A stretch of DNA of 10,625 bases from Pseudanabaenaceae cyanobacterium MP8IB2.15 (lineage in GTDB: Bacteria > Cyanobacteriota > Cyanobacteriia > Pseudanabaenales > Pseudanabaenaceae): assembly GCA_030248825.1 (NCBI GenBank), contig JARCMB010000300.1, positions 1 through 10,625 on the forward strand, read 5' to 3'. Below the pieces are notes generated by a model that worked only from the letters and a program-made list of their open reading frames with translations, ran no database searches and was not told the origin of the DNA. The position numbers and the translations under genes are program-made. Positions 1 to 6,458 of this stretch are shown piece after piece. Positions within the stretch are counted from its first letter, which is position 1. Each line of letters starts with the position of its first letter.

Positions 1-512
1 CCACGCATTTTCTTGGCATCGCGTTCCATTACGCCCAAATCTGCACCAACATATGGAGCGAGATCGATTTTATTAATCACCAGCAAATCTGATTTTGTAA
101 TGCCTGGGCCACCTTTGCGCGGAATCTTATCACCAGCCGCGACATCGATCACATAAATCGTCAGATCGACTAGCTCAGGACTGAACGTAGAAGCGAGGTT
201 ATCACCACCACTTTCGACAAATACTAGTTGAAGGTTGTTGAAATGTTTTTCCAGCTTTTCGATCGCCGCCAAATTCATCGAAGCATCTTCGCGGATCGCC
301 GTATGCGGACATCCACCCGTCTCTACACCCATAATTCGCTCTCGATCGAGCGCCTGACTACGAACTAAAAATTCGGCATCTTCTTGGGTGTAAATATCGT
401 TGGTGACGACAGCGATGTCATAGTGCTGTCTCAACGCCTTACATAGGGCATCTACTAAGGCGGTTTTTCCCGATCCGACTGGGCCAGCAATTCCAACTCG
501 AAAAGCACTCAT
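1..512 (-). CDS. ureG: Urease accessory GTPase UreG (partial, C-terminus off window)
   Basis: UreG is a cytosolic SIMIBI-class GTPase that works with UreD/UreF/UreE to deliver nickel to the urease active site. The ATG at 512-510 opens a frame with 170 complete codons and no stop before the left edge. Visible motifs are the P-loop GPVGSGKT (residues 10-17), the metal-binding Cys68-Pro69-His70 inside VETGGCPHT, the ESGGDNL switch region, and the guanine-specificity motif NKID (147-150). The last readable residues are DAKKMR, which in the family lies about 30-35 residues before the end of a protein of roughly 200 aa. It follows the peroxiredoxin on the same strand with a 93-nt gap that contains a palindromic repeat, so co-transcription is uncertain. 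No other urease gene is in view. The identification is very secure. Confidence 0.97.
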   Translation of the reverse strand, partial: MSAFRVGIAGPVGSGKTALVDALCKALRQHYDIAVVTNDIYTQEDAEFLVRSQALDRERIMGVETGGCPHTAIREDASMNLAAIEKLEKHFNNLQLVFVESGGDNLASTFSPELVDLTIYVIDVAAGDKIPRKGGPGITKSDLLVINKIDLAPYVGADLGVMERDAKKMR

Positions 513-559
513 TTTTAGTTGCTCTTATATCAGATAGATTATTAGATTTCATTCTTTTT

Positions 560-608
560 CCCCTCTCCTTCAAAGGAGAGGGGCTAGGGGTGAGGTTCTA
601 AGGTTCTA
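560..608. repeat. Perfect GC-rich hairpin with G-rich flank, dispersed-repeat type
   Basis: The arms CCCCTCTCCTT (560-570) and AAGGAGAGGGG (573-583) are perfect reverse complements separated by 2 nt, giving a 10-bp stem with a 4-nt loop in practice. The flank GCTAGGGGTGAGGTT follows directly. From memory, this combination resembles a palindromic repeat found many times in cyanobacterial genomes; I cannot confirm that here. The octamer AGGTTCTA is duplicated in tandem (593-600 and 601-608), and the second copy contains the peroxiredoxin stop codon. For minus-strand transcripts the hairpin is followed by A-rich, not U-rich, sequence, so it is not a standard intrinsic terminator for the peroxiredoxin gene. 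It could still protect a 3' end. Confidence 0.7.
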
Positions 609-1043
609 AATTCCCAAAGCTTCGAGGATATCTTTAGCGTGGGTGTCAGTTTTGACTGAGGTGTAAACGTGACTGATTTTGCCCTCTGCATCGATCACAT
701 AAGTAACGCGCTTGGCATAGCCGCCACCATCGACATCATAAGCTTTGGTAATAGAGCCACCAACATCAGCTAATAGTGGAAAGGGTAAGCTAAATTTGGT
801 CGTAAATTGCTGGTGAGATGCTTCGTCATCCATACTCACACCAAATACGGTAATATCCTTACCTTGGTATTCGGCATAGGAGTCACGAAAGCTACAAGCT
901 TCTTTGGTGCATCCTGGGGTGTCATCTTTAGGATAGAAATATAGCACCACTATCTTGCCTGTATAGGTCGATAGGGAGACAGTATTACCATTTGTGTCTT
1001 TGGTTGTAAAAGCTGGAGCTTTGTCGCCAACAGATAAAGCCAT
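606..1043 (-). CDS. bcp: Thioredoxin-dependent peroxiredoxin, PrxQ/Bcp type
   Basis: This protein reduces H2O2 and organic hydroperoxides using electrons from thioredoxin. At 145 aa it has the usual length for the family. The motif PKDDTPGCTKEAC places the peroxidatic Cys at residue 45 and the resolving Cys at 50, the same positions as in E. coli Bcp, which indicates a two-cysteine monomeric enzyme. There is no signal peptide, so it should be cytosolic. The ATG start is supported by GGAG 9 nt upstream, and the N-terminus (ALSVGDKAPAF) is family-typical. A thioredoxin-like protein is encoded about 8 kb to the right, but nothing in the sequence links the two. The gene lies between rlpA (90-nt gap) and ureG (93-nt gap), all on the minus strand. 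Confidence 0.95.
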   Translation of the reverse strand: MALSVGDKAPAFTTKDTNGNTVSLSTYTGKIVVLYFYPKDDTPGCTKEACSFRDSYAEYQGKDITVFGVSMDDEASHQQFTTKFSLPFPLLADVGGSITKAYDVDGGGYAKRVTYVIDAEGKISHVYTSVKTDTHAKDILEALGI

Positions 1044-1133
1044 AAAATCAATCTCCGTAAATTCGATCGGTCAGTCTTGAGTCATCCTATCACTCAATTC
1101 CCTGCCCCCTAACCACAAGCCAAATTACAACCA

Positions 1134-1940
1134 CTAATTTTTCAGCATGATTGTGGCTTTGATCGGCACAACTCCTGTTTGATCGCTGGCGATTTGGATG
1201 GCAGCAGCATGGGACAGATCTAACATGCGTTCATCAACATATGGACCTCGATCGTTAATCCTCACCACCACCGAATTCCCATTGTTGAGATTAGTCACTT
1301 TTAAGTAGGTATCAAATGGCAGACTGGGGTGAGCTGCGGTGAAGTCGGCCTGCCTAAACATTTCGCCCGAAGCAGTTTGGCGACCATTGAAATAGGGGCC
1401 ATACCAAGATGCCATTCCTTCCAAGCTTGTTTGAGTTGTCACCAGTCGATACATCCGTTCTTGGGCTTCAGTCATGGTGAGCGGTTCTGCACCCAAGGCT
1501 ACGCGCAAATTATTCACCCACTGCGTTAGAGTCAGCGTTGGATTTTCTAATTCACTATTAGGTAGGAAGAACAACATTTCGGTGCCAACCCTTGCCATGT
1601 AGCGCCCACCAGCGTAAGTCGGGACTATTTGGTCGGGATCGAGGTCAAATCGTTTCAGCAATGTACTGAAGCGGGTGATGATCGATGCAGCTTCGATCGG
1701 ACTAGAGACGGCGAGAATTTGCTGTCTATTCACCCAGATTGTCCACTTGCCGTTATATTTCAGTTTTAAATCGACCAAGTTAGAAAACGCTCTACGGAAG
1801 AAGCTTTTTTCGATCATCTCGATCGACACATGGCTAGAATTATCAGCCCAGCTCATAGGAGCAAGCTGAAACGTATTTTTGGAGTTACCAGAAAACAGCG
1901 AACTGAACGCCGCAATACACATTGCCGCTAGGGTATTCAT
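1134..1940 (-). CDS. RlpA-family protein with C-terminal double-psi beta-barrel domain
   Basis: The protein has 268 aa. Residues about 175-267 form a clear RlpA double-psi beta-barrel: GMASWYG (175-181), TASGE (189-193), TAAH (201-204), RINDRGP (227-233) and LDLSHAAA (240-247). E193, H204 and D230 have the same 11- and 26-residue spacing as the E/H/D residues I recall as important in the Pseudomonas RlpA lytic transglycosylase, so peptidoglycan cleavage is plausible. No C-terminal SPOR domain is present. Residues about 35-150 are a separate N-terminal module (KWTIWVNRQQI, then WVNNLRVALGA) that I cannot name. The N-terminus is only weakly signal-like, and Cys8 is preceded by Met, so there is no proper lipobox. 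The start is constrained by an in-frame TAA upstream. Export to the periplasm is inferred from the family. Confidence 0.88.
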   Translation of the reverse strand: MNTLAAMCIAAFSSLFSGNSKNTFQLAPMSWADNSSHVSIEMIEKSFFRRAFSNLVDLKLKYNGKWTIWVNRQQILAVSSPIEAASIITRFSTLLKRFDLDPDQIVPTYAGGRYMARVGTEMLFFLPNSELENPTLTLTQWVNNLRVALGAEPLTMTEAQERMYRLVTTQTSLEGMASWYGPYFNGRQTASGEMFRQADFTAAHPSLPFDTYLKVTNLNNGNSVVVRINDRGPYVDERMLDLSHAAAIQIASDQTGVVPIKATIMLKN

Positions 1941-1978
1941 ATAAATTTTTTAATGTTTCGTTAAGTCAAGCTAGGCTC

Positions 1979-2008
1979 ATTTTAGGTTAAAGATCGAGTG
2001 GGGATCAA
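1979..2008 (-). promoter_or_regulatory. Candidate promoter of the rlpA-family gene
   Basis: On the minus strand, TTGATC (2008-2003) and TAAAAT (1984-1979) are separated by 18 nt. They match the sigma-70-type consensus at 4/6 and 5/6 positions. Transcription would begin about 30-35 nt before the ATG at 1940. The rest of 1941-2208 is AT-rich and holds no credible ORF or strong terminator; I see only short direct repeats there, such as CTTAATAT at 2111 and 2121. Confidence 0.35.
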
Positions 2009-2208
2009 ATCGGGATCGCAAAAAATAGCTCGGAGCAGAAAATATTGCCAGAGCTAGTCATGCATTTAGTGCTATTTAAAAAGTTGTTGGGCTTAAAGCT
2101 CTAAATATGGCTTAATATTTCTTAATATCAAAAATCCCGATCTACATCGCATTTAGTTATTTTTGATACTTTTTGTGGTCTAAAAATCATTGTTAGCACG
2201 CGATCGAT

Positions 2209-3720
2209 TTAGAGATCGTAGCCAAATAGATTGGGGTTAACTAGATCGAGTTTAATGTCGCCTAATCCATACTCTTCCCAGCGTCGATCGCACATGGCAG
2301 TAACATCAGGATCGCTCTCTAAGGCTTCACCCCATTCATGATCGGTTTCGGGTGAAATTTTTGTTGTGGCATCAATCCCCATCCGCCCGCCCAGACCGAT
2401 CTTTTCGCTAGCAAAGTCTAGTGAATCAAATGGGGTGCTGGGAAGAATAAACACATCGCGCACGGGATCGACCTTGGAGGCGATCGCCCAGATCACCTGA
2501 CGTGGATCGCGGATGTTAATTGTTGAGTCCACCACGATCACGAACTTGGTATAGGTAAATTGTGGTAGAGCACTCCAGAATGCCAGTGCCGCACGACGCG
2601 CCTGACCAGGATAGGCTTTTTTAATTGAGATAATTGCCGCTTTATAACTGAGGGCCTCCATCGGCAAGAAGAAATCAGTAATTTCGGAAACCTGTTGCCG
2701 CAAGATCGGGGTGTAAATACGGTTGAGCGCGATTGCCATCATCGCTTCTTCTTTTGGTGGTCTGCCGCTAAAGGTGGTGAGGTAGATCGGGTCGCGCCGA
2801 TGCGTAATAGTCTGAAAACGAATCAGGGGAGAATCTTCTACGCCACCGTAATAACCCATATGATCGCCAAATGGCCCATCAGGTAGAACTTCTCCAGGCG
2901 TAATCGTCCCTTCTAGAATAAATTCTGCTTGGGCGGGTACTTCCAAATCCAGCGTTTTACATTTCACTAGTTGCACGCCCTCACCGCCATAGAGTCCCGC
3001 AAAAATCCACTCGGACAGATCGATCGGGATTGGTGTTGCGGCTGCCATGATCAGGAGGGGATCGATCCCTAGAGCGATTGCAATTTCTAGCTTCACACCC
3101 ATTTCGGTGGCTTTACGCAGATGTCTAGCCGCACCGCGCACGGATAACCAATGTACAGTCATCGTATTGATTGACTGTTGCTGCAAACGATAGACACTGA
3201 TATTGGGAATACCATTCTCAGGATCTTTGGTGATCACTAACCCTAAGGTAATTATCCGCCCCGCATCACCATTCCAAGGACGGATCAACGGCAGCATATC
3301 TAAGTTGACATCTTCGCCTTGGATCGCGATCTCTTGGCAGGGAGCTGTACCAAACATGACTTTTTGAGGACGAGACTTGACCACATCAAATAAGATTTTG
3401 CCAAAGTCTACGGCTTGCGCTAGTTTTTTTGGTGGTTTGGGGCTTTGGAGTTTACCGAGTTTTTCGCCGAGGGCTTCTAGTTCCATCTGGCTCTCCATCC
3501 CCATTGCCCAGCAGACGCGCTCGACTGTGCCCAACAGGTTCACCACCACGGGGATTTTAGAGCCCTTAACATTCTCAAAGATCACGGCGGGCCCACCTGA
3601 CTGCAAAAGTCGATTGCTAATTTCGGCAATTTCTAGATCGGGATCGACAAGGGCGGTGATACGACGTAACTGTTGACGTTGTTCTAGTAGCTGCAAAAAA
3701 GAGCGCAGGTTGCGGGTCAT
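2209..3720 (-). CDS. ubiD: UbiD-family prenylated-FMN decarboxylase
   Basis: This is a UbiD-type (4-hydroxy-3-polyprenylbenzoate) decarboxylase; cyanobacterial members are thought to decarboxylate the plastoquinone ring precursor. UbiD enzymes need prenyl-FMN made by UbiX, which is not in this window. At 503 aa it is close to E. coli UbiD (497 aa), and the C-terminal half matches E. coli closely: GPFGDHMGYY (282-291), FSGRPP (317-322), IKKAYPGQ, YTKFVIVVD, LDFAS and MGIDAT. N173 in NISVYRLQ and E237 in LSEWIF fall where the cofactor/metal ligands are expected. The ATG start follows the DUF2288 gene by 24 nt, with no clear Shine-Dalgarno and no promoter visible in the gap. That suggests readthrough from the upstream genes. 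The family is secure; the exact substrate is inferred. Confidence 0.93.
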   Translation of the reverse strand: MTRNLRSFLQLLEQRQQLRRITALVDPDLEIAEISNRLLQSGGPAVIFENVKGSKIPVVVNLLGTVERVCWAMGMESQMELEALGEKLGKLQSPKPPKKLAQAVDFGKILFDVVKSRPQKVMFGTAPCQEIAIQGEDVNLDMLPLIRPWNGDAGRIITLGLVITKDPENGIPNISVYRLQQQSINTMTVHWLSVRGAARHLRKATEMGVKLEIAIALGIDPLLIMAAATPIPIDLSEWIFAGLYGGEGVQLVKCKTLDLEVPAQAEFILEGTITPGEVLPDGPFGDHMGYYGGVEDSPLIRFQTITHRRDPIYLTTFSGRPPKEEAMMAIALNRIYTPILRQQVSEITDFFLPMEALSYKAAIISIKKAYPGQARRAALAFWSALPQFTYTKFVIVVDSTINIRDPRQVIWAIASKVDPVRDVFILPSTPFDSLDFASEKIGLGGRMGIDATTKISPETDHEWGEALESDPDVTAMCDRRWEEYGLGDIKLDLVNPNLFGYDL

Positions 3721-3744
3721 AGGATTTTGGGATAGTACTTATCT

Positions 3745-4077
3745 CTATTCTGACCGATCTCGATTTGGGTCGATCGAATCTTCGTTAATAACTGGAGCTT
3801 GTGCCAATACAAAAGGCTGCACAATCAGACTGGTAAAGCCCTGAATATTTTGGGTCGTCCAATGTTCGATCTGAGCTTCAGTTGGTCGATAAACCCAGCC
3901 ATCATCGAGCCACTGTTTGACGATCGACACGTTATCTTCTGCCAAAGCTAAGCCCACACTGAGCAATTCTAGATTTGGTGCCACGATCAGCAACCGACCT
4001 TCGATCGCGTGTTCAGCTAGCCAACTCCACTCTGCTAATCCCAGCAGTTCTTCCAATTCCGCTTGTAGATCGCTCAC
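3745..4077 (-). CDS. DUF2288-family protein of unknown function
   Basis: The 110-aa acidic protein has a compact core (residues about 5-95): leading helices with LAEWSWLAEHA, a strand RLLIVAPNLELLSVG, the segment NVSIVKQWLDDGW, and a final strand SLIVQPFVLAQ. The pattern agrees with my memory of DUF2288, whose biochemical function is unknown. There is no signal peptide or membrane segment. The start is GTG (4077-4075), and it overlaps the TGA stop of the uracil-DNA glycosylase gene as GTGA (4 nt), which implies translational coupling. ubiD begins 24 nt downstream. The position between a DNA-repair gene and ubiD does not reveal its role. The charged tail after residue 95 looks disordered. Confidence 0.8.
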   Translation of the reverse strand: MSDLQAELEELLGLAEWSWLAEHAIEGRLLIVAPNLELLSVGLALAEDNVSIVKQWLDDGWVYRPTEAQIEHWTTQNIQGFTSLIVQPFVLAQAPVINEDSIDPNRDRSE

Positions 4078-4754
4078 CCGCTTAATATCCCTAAAAGTTC
4101 TTCATACTTGGCTTTAACTGCCTTAATGTCCTGCCACATCAGAGATTTGGGGCTACCCTCGGCACGGCTTTGATTGCGTAATAGATAGGCGGGATGGAAA
4201 ATTGGCATAACCCAACGTCCTTCCCACGACATCCATTCACCGCGAATTTTTGTGATACCGCGCTTGTCGCCTGTAATGCCCCGCACCGCTGTTGCCCCTG
4301 TGAGCAAAATAATCTTAGGATCGACTAAACGAATTTGCTCTAGCAAATATGGCTTACATGCAGCCGCCTCTTGTTCGGTTGGCACACGGTTTTCGGGTGG
4401 GCGGCATTTGACGATGTTGCAGATATAGACTTCCTGCTCTCCCAGTTGCACCGATGCCAGAATTTTATCTAGTAACTCTCCAGATCTGCCGACAAATGGT
4501 AAGCCAGTTTCATCTTCGTTTTGACCAGGCCCCTCACCGATGATCATAATTGCCGCGTTACGACTACCGCGTTCTACTACAACATTTAAGCGGGTAGAAG
4601 CCAACGGACATTTTTGACAAGATTTTGCTTCAGCACTGAGGCGACCGAGATCCTCATAGACAACATGAGGCACGATCGACTCCGCAGGCTTAGCTCTTGA
4701 CTTTTTAGTTTGGGGTTCTGGAGCAAGATCGAAAAGACTAATTTGCTCAGACAT
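4074..4754 (-). CDS. Family 4 uracil-DNA glycosylase with [4Fe-4S] cluster
   Basis: The enzyme removes uracil from DNA, starting base-excision repair. Family-4 features are the loop GEGPGQNEDETGLPFVGRSG (73-92), the C-terminal motif HPAYLLR (187-193), and four cluster cysteines at 46, 49, 117 and 133 (CQKC, CRPPENR, then C15 residues on). At 226 aa it is in the normal range, counting an N-terminal extension of about 30 residues. That extension begins SEQISLFDL; QISLF (residues 4-8) resembles the bacterial sliding-clamp-binding pentapeptide QL[S/D]LF. It starts at ATG, 37 nt after ndhE, with no clear Shine-Dalgarno, and its stop overlaps the DUF2288 start. Co-transcription with the ndh genes is likely from spacing but not proven. 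Confidence 0.93.
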   Translation of the reverse strand: MSEQISLFDLAPEPQTKKSRAKPAESIVPHVVYEDLGRLSAEAKSCQKCPLASTRLNVVVERGSRNAAIMIIGEGPGQNEDETGLPFVGRSGELLDKILASVQLGEQEVYICNIVKCRPPENRVPTEQEAAACKPYLLEQIRLVDPKIILLTGATAVRGITGDKRGITKIRGEWMSWEGRWVMPIFHPAYLLRNQSRAEGSPKSLMWQDIKAVKAKYEELLGILSG

Positions 4755-4791
4755 AGAAATTCGATCGTGATTTGGAGACAGCCTTAATATT

Positions 4792-5097
4792 TTACCAGCG
4801 CAGCAGATTAAACTGCTCCATGTCTACGGTGTCACGACTGCGATAGATCGATAGAACGATCGCTAGACCAACTGCGGCTTCGGCAGCAGCGATCGAAATC
4901 ACAAAGATCGCAAACACCTGACCGCGCAGATTACTAGAGTCAAGATAGTTTGAAAATGCCAGCAAATTTATATTCACGGCATTTAACATCAGTTCGATCG
5001 ACATCAAAACTCGTACAGCATTACGACTGGTAATTAAGCCATAAATACCAATACAAAATAACGCCGCCGCCACGATCAGAAAAGCTTCTAAGGGCAT
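4792..5097 (-). CDS. ndhE: NDH-1 subunit 4L, NdhE (NuoK homologue)
   Basis: NdhE is a small membrane-arm subunit of the thylakoid NDH-1 complex, which drives proton pumping coupled to plastoquinone reduction. With the start chosen here it has 101 aa, the family norm, and three predicted transmembrane helices. Family signatures are ALFCIGIYGL, RNAVRVLMSIELMLNAVN (with the membrane glutamate important for proton transfer in NuoK) and the C-terminus RDTVDMEQFNLLRW. A longer reading begins at TTG 5121 and adds MDLLRKER. I prefer ATG 5097 because GAGG lies 9 nt upstream of it and the N-terminus then matches homologues. It follows ndhG by 42 nt and precedes the uracil-DNA glycosylase by 37 nt. Confidence 0.95.
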   Translation of the reverse strand: MPLEAFLIVAAALFCIGIYGLITSRNAVRVLMSIELMLNAVNINLLAFSNYLDSSNLRGQVFAIFVISIAAAEAAVGLAIVLSIYRSRDTVDMEQFNLLRW

Positions 5098-5106
5098 TCT
5101 TTCTTT

Positions 5107-5110
5107 CCTC
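5107..5110 (-). promoter_or_regulatory. Shine-Dalgarno that decides the ndhE start
   Basis: GAGG on the minus strand sits 9 nt before ATG 5097. It lies inside the longer TTG-initiated reading, so it supports the 101-aa NdhE over the 109-aa version. Confidence 0.6.
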
Positions 5111-5139
5111 AATAAATCCAATAAATTAGCATCTAAAAT

Positions 5140-5754
5140 TTAATTTTCTGAGCTAGAACTCCCAACCAACTGCTCTCTAGGGCGTTCTAACAGCGATAGA
5201 GATTCTTCGGCGGCGGGGAATTCAGTCGCGACAGGATCGGGCACAAACTCGCGGCGGGCCAGAATAATTGCGCCAACTAAGGCAACCAGTAACAGCACCG
5301 AAGCTAGCTCGAATGGTAACAAGTAGTCTGTAAACAAGTGCTTGCCAATGATTACCAAGGTAGAAGGAACTGCGGCAATATTTGGAGTCAGGAGCCAAGG
5401 AGTAGAGGTGACGGTCAAAGCCAATAAGCAAAATAAACCTATACAGACTAAAGCTGTAGTAATCTTCCGCACCAAGCTCAACTTGACTGCTTGGTAGTCT
5501 TCTTGCTTATTCACCAGCATGATCGCAAACAAGATCAGCACATTCACTGCGCCAACATAGATCAAGATCTGCGCCGCCGCCACAAAGTCAGCATTTAACA
5601 GCAGATATAACCCTGAAATACTGATAAACACTCCACCCAGTAAAAATGCTGAGTAGACAATATTTGGTATTAAGACTACTCCCATGGCAGCAGCGATCGT
5701 CATTGCTGACAAAATCACCAGTGATACTGCCTGAACTCCTTCTCCCAGATTCAT
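5140..5754 (-). CDS. ndhG: NDH-1 subunit 6, NdhG (NuoJ homologue)
   Basis: NdhG is a membrane-arm subunit of NDH-1 next to NdhE and NdhA and contributes to the coupling between quinone reduction and proton translocation. At 204 aa it has the usual cyanobacterial length. About five hydrophobic helices are visible (residues roughly 5-25, 30-52, 58-80, 95-115 and 143-165), followed by a soluble tail. Signatures include the conserved helix around GVFISISGLYLLLNADFVAAAQILIYVG (split here as GVFISISGLYLLL and FVAAAQILIYVG) and ILARREFVPDP. The ATG is preceded by a strong Shine-Dalgarno, AGGAG, with 5-nt spacing (5760-5764). It follows ndhI by 52 nt. The Ser-rich C-terminal end (LVGSSSSEN) is not conserved, to my knowledge. 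Confidence 0.95.
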   Translation of the reverse strand: MNLGEGVQAVSLVILSAMTIAAAMGVVLIPNIVYSAFLLGGVFISISGLYLLLNADFVAAAQILIYVGAVNVLILFAIMLVNKQEDYQAVKLSLVRKITTALVCIGLFCLLALTVTSTPWLLTPNIAAVPSTLVIIGKHLFTDYLLPFELASVLLLVALVGAIILARREFVPDPVATEFPAAEESLSLLERPREQLVGSSSSEN

Positions 5755-5806
5755 TTAATCTCCTGTAAATTAGCTTTTAAGTGGGCTTTTAGTAGGTTTT
5801 AGTTAG

Positions 5807-6409
5807 CTATTCAGCATTATTGCCAATGTTGCCACTCTCTTCGAGAATTTCTTCGGGACGCTTGCCTGCTCTGCGTTCTGTGTGCGAAACCGCATGTGGT
5901 TCGATCGCGCCTTTGGGCAAGTAGGCAAACTCACGCAATGGTGTGACGAATGGATCTTCAGTCACTTTTGTGGGCATCCGACCGAGCGCGACGCTATCAA
6001 AGTTCAATTCGTGTCGATCGTAGGTTGAAAGATCGTACTCTTCGGTCATCGCTAGAGCATTAGTGGGGCAATATTCCACGCAGTTACCGCAAAAAATACA
6101 GACACCGAAGTCAATACTGTAACTCTTGAGTTCTTTCTTCTTAATTTCGGCGTTAAATTCCCAATCCACTACAGGCAGGTTGATTGGGCATACCCGTACA
6201 CAAACTTCGCAGGAAATGCACTTGTCATACTCAAAGTGGATGCGACCGCGAAACCGTTCGGATGGGATTAGCTTTTCGTAAGGATATTGCACCGTGATCG
6301 GGCGACGACGCATATGGTCGAATGTCACCCCCATCCCTTGACCAATAAACTTTGCCGATTGGATTGCTTCTTTGGCATAGTCGCCAACTTTATTCAGGAA
6401 TTTCAGCAT
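5807..6409 (-). CDS. ndhI: NDH-1 subunit I, NdhI (8Fe ferredoxin-like, NuoI homologue)
   Basis: NdhI carries two [4Fe-4S] clusters that relay electrons within the peripheral arm of NDH-1 towards plastoquinone. It has 200 aa. The cluster ligands are C64-C67-C70-C74P (CISCEVCVRVCP) and C104-C107-C110-C114P (CIFCGNCVEYCP). The N-terminal segment with an amphipathic start (GDYAKEAIQSAKFIGQGMGVTFDHMRRRPITVQYP, partly quoted: FIGQGMGVTF) is typical of cyanobacterial and plastid NdhI and should lie on the membrane surface. The C-terminal 40 residues are charged and low in complexity, as in relatives. The start ATG follows ndhA by 49 nt and has only a weak GAGA as ribosome site. It is clearly part of the ndh operon. 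Confidence 0.97.
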   Translation of the reverse strand: MLKFLNKVGDYAKEAIQSAKFIGQGMGVTFDHMRRRPITVQYPYEKLIPSERFRGRIHFEYDKCISCEVCVRVCPINLPVVDWEFNAEIKKKELKSYSIDFGVCIFCGNCVEYCPTNALAMTEEYDLSTYDRHELNFDSVALGRMPTKVTEDPFVTPLREFAYLPKGAIEPHAVSHTERRAGKRPEEILEESGNIGNNAE

Positions 6410-6458
6410 GGTGTTTCTCGAATCAGGTTTAAGTAATAGCTAGTAATTAATTAAGACT

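Noticed and set aside
560..583. Intrinsic terminator of the peroxiredoxin gene
   Set aside because: The stem is perfect, but in the direction of transcription it is followed by GAAAAAGAA rather than a U-run.
1915..1922. Lipoprotein cleavage site in the RlpA-family protein
   Set aside because: Cys8 is preceded by Ala-Ala-Met; a lipobox needs Gly, Ala or Ser at the position just before Cys, and the hydrophobic stretch before it is too short.
2061..2160. Repeated GCATTTAGT segments and CTTAATAT pair between rlpA and ubiD
   Set aside because: Short imperfect repeats in AT-rich DNA; they form no array, and no stem with a U-tract appears after the ubiD stop.
3377..3676. 99-aa plus-strand ORF opposite ubiD
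   Set aside because: Low-complexity Ser/Pro-rich translation, fully antisense to a conserved UbiD region.
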